A stretch of DNA of 20,978 nt from Hydrogenophaga intermedia (GCA_945869245.1 CAMBOY010000017.1:1-20978); one strand, 5' to 3'; shown: positions 1 through 9,793, counted from the first letter of the stretch. Numbers and translations: made by a program. The notes: generated from the letters alone by a model not told the origin.

Positions 1-499
1 CCTTCACGCGGCCTTCGGTGTAGGCGTCCAACAAGGTCTTGACAGGGCCAATCAACCGCTCCAGATGCGGGGTGTCGCCCAGGCCAGTGACCTGAGACAC
101 CACCTTGGCACCCACACGGTTCATAAAACCCAAACCCTTGTTGCCCACCGCCACCACTTCAGCGCTCACGCCTTGTGCCTGCTGCTCGCGAAACTGGGTA
201 GTCACAGCGCGCAGCACGTTGGTGTTCAAACCGCCGCACAAACCCTTGTCCGTGGTCACCACCACATAACCCGCGACTTTGGCGTCGTTGATTTGCATGA
301 AGGGGTGCACATACTCGGGATTGGCGCGGCTGAGGTTGCCCACAATCTGCCGCACTTTTTCGCTGTAAGGCCGGGCCGCACGCATGCGGTCCTGCGCCTT
401 GCGCATCTTGGAGGCGGCCACCATCTCCATGGCTTTGGTGATCTTCTTGGTGTTTTCCACCGATTTGATCTTGCCGCGAATTTCCTTGCCTGCTGCCAT
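1..499 (-). CDS. atpG: ATP synthase F1 gamma subunit, partial (3' end outside window)
   Basis: The gamma subunit is the central rotor shaft of F1 and couples c-ring rotation to catalysis in the alpha/beta hexamer. The visible 166 residues start MAAGKEIRGKIKSVENTKK and continue with ITKAMEMVAASKMRKAQ, the conserved N-terminal coiled-coil helix of the family. A TTDKGLCGGLN segment near residue 85 is also typical. The ATG at 499 lies 30 bases after the atpA stop, with a GGAG-like ribosome site (CAGGAGCAGC on the coding strand) just upstream. The family is about 290 residues, so roughly 40 percent is missing beyond position 1. It is the last atp gene visible here; atpD and atpC would be expected further down but cannot be seen. 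Confidence 0.97.
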   Translation of the reverse strand, partial: MAAGKEIRGKIKSVENTKKITKAMEMVAASKMRKAQDRMRAARPYSEKVRQIVGNLSRANPEYVHPFMQINDAKVAGYVVVTTDKGLCGGLNTNVLRAVTTQFREQQAQGVSAEVVAVGNKGLGFMNRVGAKVVSQVTGLGDTPHLERLIGPVKTLLDAYTEGRVK

Positions 500-529
500 T
501 GCTGCTCCTGTTGGGAATGCCTGGCGCTA

Positions 530-2086
<1,557 letters not shown>

Positions 2087-2145
2087 GACTCTTTCCTTCT
2101 TTCAAAAATAGGAGGTGGGCCAGAACAGCGAGAAACCAGTGGGTT

Positions 2146-2676
2146 TCAGGCGGTCAGAGCCACTTTCATTTGTTCCAAACGGGCTTTGACAGAGGTGTCG
2201 AGCACCTCGTCGCCCACCACCACACGGATGCCGCCGATCAGATCGGGCTGCACTTCCACGCGCAAATTGAGTTTGCGGCCAAAGCGCTTTTCCAGCACGC
2301 CAGACAGATCGGCCAAAGCCGATGCATCGATCGCAAACGCACTGAACACCACCGCATCGGACGTGCCCTGCTGGCTGTTCTTGAGCACCTTGAACTGGCG
2401 ACCGATTTCGGGCAAGGCCGCGAGCCGGCCATTGTCGATCACGGTGCGCAAAAAGTTCTGACCGTTCGCCGGCAACTGCACTTTGGCAACCGCCACCATC
2501 AGGTCGTACACCTGGGCGCTGGTTGCTTTGGGGTTGTCGGCAAATTGGCGCAACTGGTCGTTGGCCGCCACAGCGGCCAAGGCATCGAGCCACACCGAAG
2601 CCGATGCGGCATCCTGACCGACGGCCTGGAACAGCGCTTCAGCGTAGGGGCGGGCAATGGTGGCGATTTCGGCCAT
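2146..2676 (-). CDS. atpH: ATP synthase F1 delta subunit
   Basis: Delta sits on top of the F1 hexamer and ties it to the peripheral stalk (b subunits). The 176-residue protein begins MAEIATIARPYAEALFQ, the typical delta start (RPYAxALF), and ends with the conserved C-terminal pattern RVEVQPDLIGGIRVVVGDEVLDTSVKARL (given here as the span near residues 139-168), in which DLIGGI and the SxxxRL ending are diagnostic. The start codon at 2676 has AAGGAC upstream. It lies 38 bases after atpF and 59 before atpA, in the standard order. Confidence 0.98.
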   Translation of the reverse strand: MAEIATIARPYAEALFQAVGQDAASASVWLDALAAVAANDQLRQFADNPKATSAQVYDLMVAVAKVQLPANGQNFLRTVIDNGRLAALPEIGRQFKVLKNSQQGTSDAVVFSAFAIDASALADLSGVLEKRFGRKLNLRVEVQPDLIGGIRVVVGDEVLDTSVKARLEQMKVALTA

Positions 2677-2714
2677 GATGGTCCTTATGGGTCTTCAGCG
2701 TTGAGCGATGCGCG

Positions 2715-3185
2715 TCACAGCTCGGTTTTCAAGCGACCCAGCAGTTCGGAGTGAACGCTGGCGTTGACTTCGCGACGCAGGATCTGCTCGGCACCTTTGA
2801 CAGCCAGCGCGGCCACTTGCTCGCGCAGAGCCTCGCGGGCCTTGACGGTCTGTTGCTCGGCTTCTTGGCGAGCAGCAGCCACAATCTTGGCGGCTTCGTC
2901 GTTGGCACGGGCCTTCGCTTCTTCGATCAGCGTTTGGGCGCGGCGCTCGGCGTCTGCCAGGCGGGTGGCCGATTCGTTGCGCGATTGGCTCAACTCTTCT
3001 TCGACACGCTTGTTGGCAACAGCCAGTTCGGATTTGGCCTTGTCGGCGGCGGCCAGGCCTTCGGAAATCTTTTGCGCACGCTCATCCAGCGCTTTGGCGA
3101 TGGGGGGCCACACGAACTTCATCGTGAACCACACCAAAATCGCAAAAACAATGGCCTGCGCAAAGAGGGTTGCATTGATGTTCAT
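2715..3185 (-). CDS. atpF: ATP synthase F0 b subunit
   Basis: The b subunit forms the peripheral stalk that holds F1 still against the rotating ring. Its 156 residues match the E. coli length. A single N-terminal membrane helix (about residues 5-27, beginning MNINATLFAQAIVFAILVWF) is followed by a long charged, alanine-rich coiled coil to the C-terminus. FVWPPIAKALDER after the helix is the typical b-subunit hinge. The ATG at 3185 is preceded by AGAAAGGCG as ribosome site. It follows atpE after a 112-base gap that holds a strong hairpin (separate entry), and there is only one b-type gene, as in other proteobacteria with homodimeric b. Confidence 0.98.
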   Translation of the reverse strand: MNINATLFAQAIVFAILVWFTMKFVWPPIAKALDERAQKISEGLAAADKAKSELAVANKRVEEELSQSRNESATRLADAERRAQTLIEEAKARANDEAAKIVAAARQEAEQQTVKAREALREQVAALAVKGAEQILRREVNASVHSELLGRLKTEL

Positions 3186-3237
3186 CGCAACGCCTTTCTG
3201 TGTGTTACCGGGGTTGTTGACGCTTTGACCTGCTCGA

Positions 3238-3276
3238 CACGGTGCTACAGCGGCGCACGCCGCTTTAGCACCCGTG
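3238..3276 (-). promoter_or_regulatory. Strong hairpin between atpE and atpF
   Basis: The 112-base gap between atpE and atpF contains an imperfect inverted repeat. The outer arms are GGTGCTA (3241-3247) and TAGCACC (3266-3272), then a 1x1 mismatch, inner arms AGCGGC (3249-3254) and GCCGCT (3259-3264), and a GCAC tetraloop. CAC/GTG flanks can extend the stem past a one-base bulge. In the transcript it starts about 22 bases after the atpE stop and has no U-run. That suggests an RNA stability or processing element rather than a terminator. The structure is seen; the function is inferred. Confidence 0.6.
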
Positions 3277-3297
3277 ACTCACAGCCCTGTTTCTGAA

Positions 3298-3543
3298 TTA
3301 CAGAACGAAGGGGTTGGCGAAAGCGAACAGCAGGGCAATGGCCACGCCGATCAGGAAGGCCGCGTCGATCAGACCAGCCAAAATGAACATCTTGGTCTGC
3401 AGGTCGTTCATCAGTTCGGGCTGACGGGCAGAGGCTTCAAGAAACTTGCCACCCATGAGGGCGATACCGATCGAAGCGCCGATGGCACCCAGACCAACAA
3501 TCAAACCGCATGCCAGCGCAACCAGACCCAGAATGTTTTCCAT
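3298..3543 (-). CDS. atpE: ATP synthase F0 c subunit (proteolipid)
   Basis: Many copies of subunit c form the membrane ring that carries protons and drives rotation. The 81-residue hairpin protein has two hydrophobic helices. The first carries the glycine-rich GLGAIGASIGIALMGG (residues 17-32), the polar loop is ARQPEL (39-44), and the second helix carries the ion-binding Asp60 in AGLIDAAFLIGVA. Asp with no extra Gln/Ser-type sodium ligands evident argues for proton rather than sodium coupling. The ATG at 3543 has GGAG at good spacing, consistent with the high translation that c needs. It lies 74 bases after atpB. Confidence 0.99.
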   Translation of the reverse strand: MENILGLVALACGLIVGLGAIGASIGIALMGGKFLEASARQPELMNDLQTKMFILAGLIDAAFLIGVAIALLFAFANPFVL

Positions 3544-3617
3544 GATGACTCCAATGAGAAAAGGACGTGAGTTGAGAAAAGAGAAAAGAAACCCGAGCGA
3601 GGCCTCAGCGGCCCGCT

Positions 3618-4487
3618 TCAGTGAGCGTCATGCGCTTGACCCAGATAAATCAGGGTCAGCATCATGAAGATGAACGCCTGCAAAGTGATGACCAAAATAT
3701 GGAAGATGGCCCACACCGTACCGGCGATCAAGTGCCCGACGAAGAACAGACTTCCGCTGAACGAGAGAGCGGCATAGCCACCCAACAGCGCAATCAGCAT
3801 GAACACCAGCTCACCCGCGAACATGTTGCCAAACAACCGCATGCCGTGGGAAACCGTCTTCGCCACGAACTCGATCATTTGCATCAGGAAGTTGACCACC
3901 CCCAGCAGCAGCGCCCACACGGGGTTTTTGCTGGTGCCAAAAGGAGCGCTCACCAATTCGTGCGCCCAGCCGCCAAGACCTTTGATCTTGACGTTGTAGT
4001 ACAGGCACATCAACAAAACAGATACGGACAGACCCAGGGTGGTCGACAAGTCGGCGGTGGGCACCACACGCAAATAGTCGGGGAAACCCATGGCCGGGCC
4101 AGCCACGTGCCAGATAGAGGGCAGCAAATCGACTGGCAGCATGTCCATGAAGTTCATCATGAAAATCCAGCAGAACACCACCAGCGCCATGGGTGCCACC
4201 AGCTTGCGGCTATTGGCATTGTGGATCACCGCTTTGGCCTGGCTCTCGACCATCTCGACCAAGATTTCCACCGCTGCCTGGAAGCGCCCAGGCACGCCAG
4301 CGGTCGCCTTGCGCGCGGCGGACCACAGCATCCAGCTGACAAAAATACCCAGGATGATGTTGACGACCACCGAGTCGATATTGATCACCGAGAAGTCGAT
4401 GATCGACTCCTGCTTTTTGTTGCTCAGGTGAACCAGGTGATGGCGGATGTATTCACCCGGGGTTGGACCGCTACCTTCTGCTGCCAT
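3618..4487 (-). CDS. atpB: ATP synthase F0 a subunit
   Basis: Subunit a is the stator channel that passes protons to and from the c-ring. Several hydrophobic helices are visible, and the essential arginine lies in the conserved helix motif GMRLFGNMFAGELVF. The C-terminal LITLQAFIFMMLTLIYL is also typical. The N-terminus is longer than in many homologues but matches beta-proteobacterial forms (EYIRHHLxHL). I chose the ATG at 4487 (289 residues) over the in-frame TTG at 4502: the TTG abuts the atpI stop, whereas the ATG has GGGCGA upstream. It is the second gene of the operon, 15 bases after atpI. Confidence 0.96.
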   Translation of the reverse strand: MAAEGSGPTPGEYIRHHLVHLSNKKQESIIDFSVINIDSVVVNIILGIFVSWMLWSAARKATAGVPGRFQAAVEILVEMVESQAKAVIHNANSRKLVAPMALVVFCWIFMMNFMDMLPVDLLPSIWHVAGPAMGFPDYLRVVPTADLSTTLGLSVSVLLMCLYYNVKIKGLGGWAHELVSAPFGTSKNPVWALLLGVVNFLMQMIEFVAKTVSHGMRLFGNMFAGELVFMLIALLGGYAALSFSGSLFFVGHLIAGTVWAIFHILVITLQAFIFMMLTLIYLGQAHDAH

Positions 4488-4502
4488 GTTCGTGTCGCCC
4501 AA

Positions 4503-5039
4503 TCAGCGTGTTTGTTGACCGCGCCGGCTCCGGATCCACCACCCGAGCCAGTGCACCTTAAGCACCAAGACCAGCCCGGCCAACAGGCCCAGCCAGCTGA
4601 GATCAGGCACCACCCTAGGCGCTGCCCACAACATGAGCACCACCAAGAGGACCTTGACCCCTTCCCAAAACATAAACCCGACCAATGCCGCCTGCGCCAC
4701 ACCCGCCAACAGACGGGCCAACGCGCTGGATGTCAAGCCATAAGCCATGACCGCCGAGGGCAGCGCCACAGACGCCGCACCATACGCCACCGACCACATC
4801 ACCGAGACCCGCTGCGTAAGCAGCCACCCCAGCAACGAAGCCAGTACACCCAACAGCACTTGCCAGCCAACCAACTCCCACACCGACACCTTGGCCTGGC
4901 GCTGTCGCCACTGTTGCGCCTGCTCGGCGGTCCAGGGCTTGAAGTCGGCATCTGCGTCGCCATCTGACCATGCATCCACGCGATCCGGATCACCGGCATC
5001 GTGTGACTGTTTTGGGGCATCCGACGAAGAATGTTGCAT
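4503..5039 (-). CDS. atpI: ATP synthase protein I (assembly factor)
   Basis: AtpI-type proteins help c-ring assembly and are dispensable for the enzyme itself. This 178-residue form has a polar N-terminal tail of about 60 residues rich in Asp, Gln and Trp (DFKPWTAEQAQQWRQRQ), then four hydrophobic segments starting WELVGWQVLLGVLASLLGW, and a short basic end. The call rests on position (first gene, directly before atpB), size and membrane topology, because the family is poorly conserved. I chose the ATG at 5039; a GTG at 5048 would add three residues. Neither has a strong ribosome site. Confidence 0.85.
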   Translation of the reverse strand: MQHSSSDAPKQSHDAGDPDRVDAWSDGDADADFKPWTAEQAQQWRQRQAKVSVWELVGWQVLLGVLASLLGWLLTQRVSVMWSVAYGAASVALPSAVMAYGLTSSALARLLAGVAQAALVGFMFWEGVKVLLVVLMLWAAPRVVPDLSWLGLLAGLVLVLKVHWLGWWIRSRRGQQTR

Positions 5040-5097
5040 TGTCGGCACAGCAAATTACAGTCAGGTTACAACGGACGTCTGACAAGCACAGCCTCTC

Positions 5098-5103
5098 ATT
5101 ATA
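5098..5103 (-). promoter_or_regulatory. Probable -10 box of the atp operon promoter
   Basis: On the minus strand the sequence reads CTACGTATAATGAGAG, a perfect TATAAT hexamer. It lies about 59 bases upstream of the atpI ATG, so a transcript from near 5091 would carry a leader of about 50 bases. No good TTGACA-like -35 box is visible 16-18 bases further upstream, so an activator or a weak -35 may be involved. The box lies in the 160-base divergent gap between atpI and the ybeD-like gene. Confidence 0.5.
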
Positions 5104-5199
5104 CGTAGAAACCCCATCCAAACCGAAAACCCAGCCAGAAGATCGGGGGATGCTGTGCTCAGCGCGTTCGATAATCGGGTTTTCCGCAGCGAGTGCACC

Positions 5200-5478
5200 A
5201 TGTCTGCCACCCACGAACAAGAGCCTTCCCTGATTGAGTACCCTTGCCGCTTCCCGATCAAGGTCATGGGCGCCAACACCAGCGACTTTGTGGCGGCGGT
5301 GACCGCCATGGCCCAAGCGGTTGACCCCGGCTTTGGTGCCGAGCATCTGGAGCAACGCCCCAGCCGCGCCGGCAATTACCTGGGGCTCACGGTGCAGGTG
5401 TGGGTGCACAACCGCGAGCAGCTCGATGGTCTGTACCGCGCCTTCACCGGCCACCCCTTGGTGAAGTACGTGCTGTGA
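5200..5478 (+). CDS. ybeD: YbeD-like DUF493 family protein
   Basis: This is a small (92-residue) protein of the DUF493/YbeD family, an ACT-like fold of unsettled function, commonly encoded beside lipB. Typical parts are EYPCRFPIKVMGAN at the start and the ending LYRAFTGHPLVKYVL (compare L-x-x-HP-x-V-x-x-V-L in the family). I chose the ATG at 5200 because the family begins shortly before the YPCxFPIKVMG segment; a GTG at 5155 would add 15 unrelated residues. A GATAAT at 5170-5175 could be a weak -10 box but has no matching -35. The stop overlaps the lipB GTG start (GTGA), which implies translational coupling. Confidence 0.9.
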   Translation: MSATHEQEPSLIEYPCRFPIKVMGANTSDFVAAVTAMAQAVDPGFGAEHLEQRPSRAGNYLGLTVQVWVHNREQLDGLYRAFTGHPLVKYVL

Positions 5479-6164
5479 ACACACAGGACTGGGGGCTGGT
5501 GGCCTACACCACCACCTACGCAGCGATGCAGCGCTTCACGGCCGAGCGCCAGGGCGACACCCCCGACGCGCTGTGGCTGTGCGAGCACCCGCCCGTGTTC
5601 ACACAGGGTTTGGCGGGCAAGGACAGCCACCTGCTGGCGCCGGGCCATGTGCCTGTGGTGCCGACCGACCGCGGCGGGCAGGTCACCTTCCATGGCCCCG
5701 GCCAAGTGGTCGCCTATCCTTTGGTCGATTTGCGGCGCGCGGGCTACTTTGTCAAAGAGTATGTGTACCGATTAGAAGAGTCGGTGATCCGCACCTTGCG
5801 CGACATCGGCGTCACAGGCCACCGGGTCGCGGGTGCGCCTGGCATTTATGTGCGGCTCGACGACCCCAGCGACCACCGCTTGCTGCCACAACGGCCGCAG
5901 CGCCAGACCGATGGCGCGCACGCTGCGCCGCTGTTCGATGGCCTAGGCAAGATCGCCGCCCTGGGCATCAAGGTGAGCCGGCACTGCACCTACCACGGCC
6001 TGTCGCTGAACGTGGCGATGGACCTGTCACCGTTTGCCCGCATCAATCCGTGTGGGTATGCGGGTCTGCAAACGGTGGACCTTTCTACAATAGGGGTTGA
6101 CGTTTCACCAGATGAAGTGAAGCCCCGGCTCAGCTCGCACCTGCAATCGATGCTGGCACCCTGA
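5475..6164 (+). CDS. lipB: Octanoyl-[acyl-carrier-protein]:protein N-octanoyltransferase
   Basis: LipB moves octanoate from acyl carrier protein to a lysine on lipoyl domains (E2 subunits, GcvH), the first step of de novo lipoylation in the cytoplasm. The 229-residue protein carries RGGQVTFHGPGQVVAYPLV (residues 67-84), the catalytic lysine Lys159 in GKIAALGIK, and the acyl-thioester cysteine Cys193 in RINPCGYAG. The 34-residue Lys-Cys spacing equals that of E. coli LipB. The GTG at 5475 is the start: MNTQDWGLVAY fits the family, and it overlaps the upstream stop by four bases. An unusual polar insert (about residues 127-155, Arg/Gln/Asp-rich) separates GAPGIYV from the catalytic lysine region. 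lipA follows after 21 bases. Confidence 0.97.
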   Translation: MNTQDWGLVAYTTTYAAMQRFTAERQGDTPDALWLCEHPPVFTQGLAGKDSHLLAPGHVPVVPTDRGGQVTFHGPGQVVAYPLVDLRRAGYFVKEYVYRLEESVIRTLRDIGVTGHRVAGAPGIYVRLDDPSDHRLLPQRPQRQTDGAHAAPLFDGLGKIAALGIKVSRHCTYHGLSLNVAMDLSPFARINPCGYAGLQTVDLSTIGVDVSPDEVKPRLSSHLQSMLAP

Positions 6165-6185
6165 GCGCCTCACCGGCAGCCGCCC

Positions 6186-7202
6186 ATGACACACACCGAC
6201 GCCTCCACCCCTTTGCCCACCGACCCCGCCACGATCCGGGAGGCGCAGCCCAGCGGCAGCTACGACGCCAGCGCCAAACAAAAAAGCCAGGCCAAAACCG
6301 CGCGCATCCCCATCAAAGTCGAGGCCGCGCCGGTGCTGAAAAAGCCCGAGTGGATCCGTGTCAAGGCCGGTTCACCCACCACCCGCTTCTACGAAATCAA
6401 GGACATCTTGCGCAGCAACAAGCTGGTGACGGTGTGCGAGGAAGCGAGCTGCCCCAACATCGGCGAGTGCTTTGGCAAGGGCACGGCGACCTTCATGATC
6501 ATGGGCGACAAGTGCACCCGCCGCTGCCCGTTTTGTGATGTGGGCCACGGCCGGCCCGACCCGCTCGATGTGGACGAGCCCGAGAACCTGGCCAAGACGA
6601 TTGCGCAGCTCAAGCTGCAATACGTCGTTATCACCAGCGTGGACCGCGACGACCTGCGCGACGGCGGCGCGGGGCACTTTGTGGAGTGCATCCGCAAGAC
6701 GCGCGAGCTGTCGCCACACACGCAAATCGAGGTGCTGGTGCCCGATTTCCGCGGCCGCGACGACCGCGCGCTGGAGATCCTCAAAGCTGCGCCACCCGAT
6801 GTGATGAACCACAACATGGAAACCGTGCCGCGCCTGTACAAACAAGCCCGCCCGGGCTCGGACTACCAGTTCAGCCTGAATCTGCTCAAAAAGTTCAAGG
6901 CGCTGTTCCCGCACATCCCAACCAAGAGCGGCCTGATGGTGGGACTGGGCGAGACCGACGAAGAAATCCTCGATGTGATGCGCGACATGCGCGCGCACCA
7001 CATCGACATGCTGACCATCGGTCAATACCTCGCACCCAGCGGCCACCATCTGCCTGTGCGCCGGTATGTGCACCCCGACATCTTCAAGATGTTCGAGGAG
7101 AAGGCGTACGAAATGGGTTTCACCCACGCCGCCGTCGGTGCCATGGTGCGCAGCAGCTACCACGCCGATCAGCAAGCCCACGGCGTGCTCAACCCGAGCT
7201 GA
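6186..7202 (+). CDS. lipA: Lipoyl synthase (radical SAM)
   Basis: LipA inserts two sulfur atoms into the protein-bound octanoyl group to make lipoyl, completing the pathway begun by LipB. It has two iron-sulfur sites. The auxiliary cluster cysteines are Cys84, Cys89 and Cys95 in CEEASCPNIGEC, and the radical SAM cluster cysteines are Cys110, Cys114 and Cys117 in CTRRCPFC. The serine ligand of the auxiliary cluster is in the RSSY motif near residues 322-325. The 338-residue length is within the family range; the first 50 residues are a variable extension, and KKPEWIRVK begins the conserved part. The start is the ATG at 6186. All expected catalytic residues are present. Confidence 0.98.
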   Translation: MTHTDASTPLPTDPATIREAQPSGSYDASAKQKSQAKTARIPIKVEAAPVLKKPEWIRVKAGSPTTRFYEIKDILRSNKLVTVCEEASCPNIGECFGKGTATFMIMGDKCTRRCPFCDVGHGRPDPLDVDEPENLAKTIAQLKLQYVVITSVDRDDLRDGGAGHFVECIRKTRELSPHTQIEVLVPDFRGRDDRALEILKAAPPDVMNHNMETVPRLYKQARPGSDYQFSLNLLKKFKALFPHIPTKSGLMVGLGETDEEILDVMRDMRAHHIDMLTIGQYLAPSGHHLPVRRYVHPDIFKMFEEKAYEMGFTHAAVGAMVRSSYHADQQAHGVLNPS

Positions 7203-7211
7203 CACCCCGCA

Positions 7212-8045
7212 GTGAGCGCCAATGTCTACGCCCTGGGCGCCATTGCGCTGTGGGCATCTCTTGCTGCACTCGGTGTGGCCTTGTCGCATGTGCCGCCGTT
7301 TTTGCTCACCGGCCTGGCGCTCCTGGTCGGCGGGCTGATCGCCGTGCCGCTGTCGCGCGGCAATTTGCGCGCCTGGCGGGTGCCCGCCAGCACGCTGGCG
7401 CTGGGGGTGTACGGGCTGTTTGGCTTTCACTTTTTGCTCTTTATTGCGCTGCGGCACGCGCCGCCAGTGCAGGCCAATCTGGTCAATTACCTGTGGCCGC
7501 TGGGCATTGTGTTGATGGCGCCGCTGTTTCTGCCAGGTGTTCGCCTGAGCAGCCAGCATGTGCTGGCTGCTCTGCTGGGTTTTGCCGGTGCGGCGCTGGC
7601 CATACTGGGTCGCGGGGGCAACGCCGACGCGGTGTGGGCCTGGGGCTACATCCCGGCGCTGGGCTCGGCCTTTATCTGGGCCAGTTATTCGCTGCTGACG
7701 CAGCGGGTGGCGGCATTTCCTTCAGCAGCCATTGGCGGCTTCGCCTGGGTGTCGGGCGCGCTGGCCTTGCTGTGCCACGCCTGGCTCGAACCTTCGGTGG
7801 CGCTCAGCGGCACCGACTGGGCGCTGATTGTGTTGATGGGTCTGGGTCCGCTGGGCGGCGCGTTCTTTTTGTGGGACGCCGCCCTCAAACGCGGTGACGC
7901 GCGGCACATCGGGGTGCTGAGTTTTCTGACCCCCTTGCTGTCGACCTTGACCTTGCTGCTGGTGCGCGGCGAGTCACCGAGCTGGTCGGTCGGTCTGGCG
8001 GCGGCCATGATCATCGGCGCAGCGGTGCTGGCCACCCGCCGCTGA
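7212..8045 (+). CDS. EamA/DMT-superfamily membrane exporter
   Basis: This is a 277-residue integral membrane protein with about ten hydrophobic helices in two repeats, as in EamA-domain drug/metabolite transporters of the inner membrane. Family marks are the opening LGAIALWASLAALGVALSHV, the FHFLLFIALRHAPPVQANLVN segment (near residues 73-93), and the second-half start IPALGSAFIWASYSLLTQRV. The general outline resembles YddG-type aromatic amino acid exporters, but substrate cannot be read from sequence. The GTG at 7212 starts nine bases after lipA stops, with no clear ribosome site, so coupling to lipA translation is likely. It converges on ptsI with only 17 bases between the stops. Confidence 0.85.
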   Translation: MSANVYALGAIALWASLAALGVALSHVPPFLLTGLALLVGGLIAVPLSRGNLRAWRVPASTLALGVYGLFGFHFLLFIALRHAPPVQANLVNYLWPLGIVLMAPLFLPGVRLSSQHVLAALLGFAGAALAILGRGGNADAVWAWGYIPALGSAFIWASYSLLTQRVAAFPSAAIGGFAWVSGALALLCHAWLEPSVALSGTDWALIVLMGLGPLGGAFFLWDAALKRGDARHIGVLSFLTPLLSTLTLLLVRGESPSWSVGLAAAMIIGAAVLATRR

Positions 8046-8062
8046 ACCCGAGCAAACTGCCC

Positions 8063-9790
8063 TCAATCGGCCATCAATGCCGCTGGGTCCTCGGCCTGCA
8101 ACACGCTGTGGGCCCAGGCGCCGAGCTTGCCGGCGTCGCAGCGCAGGATCTGCTGCTTGACTTGCAGAATCTGCGACGGGTGCATAGAGAAGCTGCGCAG
8201 GCCCAGGCCCAGCAGCAGCCGGGTCATGCCCACATCACCGGCCATCTCACCACACACACTCACCCCCTTGCCTTGCGCTTGGCACTGGGCAATGGTCTGG
8301 CTCACCAACTGCAGCACCGCCGGGTGCAAAGGGTCGTACAAGTGGGCCACGGTTTCGTCGGCGCGATCAATCGCCAGCGTGTACTGAATCAGGTCGTTGG
8401 TGCCAATCGACAGGAAATCGAAATGCTGCAGAAACAGGGGCACCGTCAGTGCCGCCGCCGGAATTTCGATCATCGCGCCAAGCTTGACCGGGCCATGCAC
8501 CTTGCCTTGGGCATCGAGCTGTTCGCGCGCGCGCCGCACCATCGCCAAGGTCTGGCGGATTTCACTGGCGTGCGCCAGCATGGGAATGAGCAGGTGCACG
8601 CTGCCGTGGGCGGCGGCGCGCAACACCGCGCGCAGCTGCAGCAAAAACATGGCGGGTTCGGCCAAGCTCCAGCGAATGGCGCGCAGCCCCAAGGCGGGAT
8701 TGAGGTGTGAGCCCTCGCGCCCATGGCCGTCCAAGGGTTTGTCGGCTCCCACATCGATGGTGCGAATCGTGACCGGCAGACCCTGCATGCCTTCGACCAC
8801 CTCGCGGTAGGCATGGTATTGCTCTTCTTCGTCTGGCATCTGAGCGCCACGGCCCATGAACAAAAACTCGGTGCGAAACAAGCCCACACCCACGGCCCCC
8901 GCGCGCAACGCGGCCTGCACATCACCCGGTTGCTCGATATTGGCCAACAACTCGATGCGGTGGCCGTCCAAAGTGACAGCGGGCGTGCTTTTGAGGCGCA
9001 ACAAGCGCTCGCGCTCGACCTCGCCCCGTTTTTGCTTGGCGCTGTATTCGGCCAGCACCGACGCCGACGGATCGACGATCACCACACCGGCGTCGCCATC
9101 GATCACCACCCAGTCGTCTTGCACCACCAGATGGCTGGCCGAGCGGGCGCCCACCACCGCCGGAATGTCCATGCTGCGCGCCACAATGGCGGTGTGGCTG
9201 GTCTTGCCACCCACGTCGGTGACGAAGCCGGCAAACACGCTGTTCTTGAACTGCAGCATGTCGGCTGGCGACAGGTCGTGCGCGATCAGCACCAGCGGGC
9301 CTTCGTTGCCCGGCGTCTGCGCCGGCGCCGCCAAGGTGGCTTGGCCGCGCATGATGCGCAACATGCGCTCGACCACCTGCTCCAGATCGGCCTTGCGCTC
9401 GCGCAAGTAGGGGTCTTCCATTTCGTCGAATTGGCGGGCAATGACCTCGTATTGCGCGCTCAAGGCCCATTCGGCGTTGTAATGCCGATCCACCACCCAC
9501 TGCCGCACGCCATGGCTGAGCTGCTCGTCTTGCAGCAGCATCAGGTGCACATCGAGCAAGGCGCTGAGCTCGGGATGGGCGTCCTGGGCCTCATCGCCCA
9601 AGGACTGCTGCAAGGCCTCGATTTCCATCACCACACCATCGCGCGCCAAGCGCAACCGATCAATCTCGCTGCGCACCTGATCGGGGGCAATGAAGTAGTG
9701 CGCCACATTGGCCCGACTCGACGCCACGATCACGGCGCGGCCGATGGCAATGCCACGCGACACCGGCAGGCCGTGAACGACAAAGGTCAT
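8063..9790 (-). CDS. ptsI: PTS enzyme I (phosphoenolpyruvate-protein phosphotransferase)
   Basis: Enzyme I takes phosphate from PEP and passes it to HPr in the cytoplasm. The 575-residue length is that of sugar-type EI, without the GAF domain of PtsP. The N-terminal part carries the phosphohistidine His199 in GGKTSHTAIVARSMDIP (E. coli His189), and the C-terminal PEP-binding barrel shows GLFRTEFLFMGR and the catalytic cysteine near residue 513 in VSVCGEMAGD. The ATG at 9790 starts three bases after the ptsH stop; its ribosome site GGGGAG lies in the end of ptsH. It is the last gene of the EIIA-HPr-EI unit. Confidence 0.97.
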   Translation of the reverse strand: MTFVVHGLPVSRGIAIGRAVIVASSRANVAHYFIAPDQVRSEIDRLRLARDGVVMEIEALQQSLGDEAQDAHPELSALLDVHLMLLQDEQLSHGVRQWVVDRHYNAEWALSAQYEVIARQFDEMEDPYLRERKADLEQVVERMLRIMRGQATLAAPAQTPGNEGPLVLIAHDLSPADMLQFKNSVFAGFVTDVGGKTSHTAIVARSMDIPAVVGARSASHLVVQDDWVVIDGDAGVVIVDPSASVLAEYSAKQKRGEVERERLLRLKSTPAVTLDGHRIELLANIEQPGDVQAALRAGAVGVGLFRTEFLFMGRGAQMPDEEEQYHAYREVVEGMQGLPVTIRTIDVGADKPLDGHGREGSHLNPALGLRAIRWSLAEPAMFLLQLRAVLRAAAHGSVHLLIPMLAHASEIRQTLAMVRRAREQLDAQGKVHGPVKLGAMIEIPAAALTVPLFLQHFDFLSIGTNDLIQYTLAIDRADETVAHLYDPLHPAVLQLVSQTIAQCQAQGKGVSVCGEMAGDVGMTRLLLGLGLRSFSMHPSQILQVKQQILRCDAGKLGAWAHSVLQAEDPAALMAD

Positions 9791-9793
9791 GCC

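Noticed and set aside
3621..4967. 448-residue open frame on the plus strand
   Set aside because: It is antisense to atpB and atpI, is rich in His and Gln, and has no recognisable family.
5155..5199. GTG start adding 15 residues to the ybeD-like gene
   Set aside because: The extra residues are unlike the family; the ATG at 5200 gives a normal length.
6372..7559. 395-residue open frame on the minus strand
   Set aside because: It is antisense to lipA and the EamA-type gene; low-complexity His/Gln/Ala composition.
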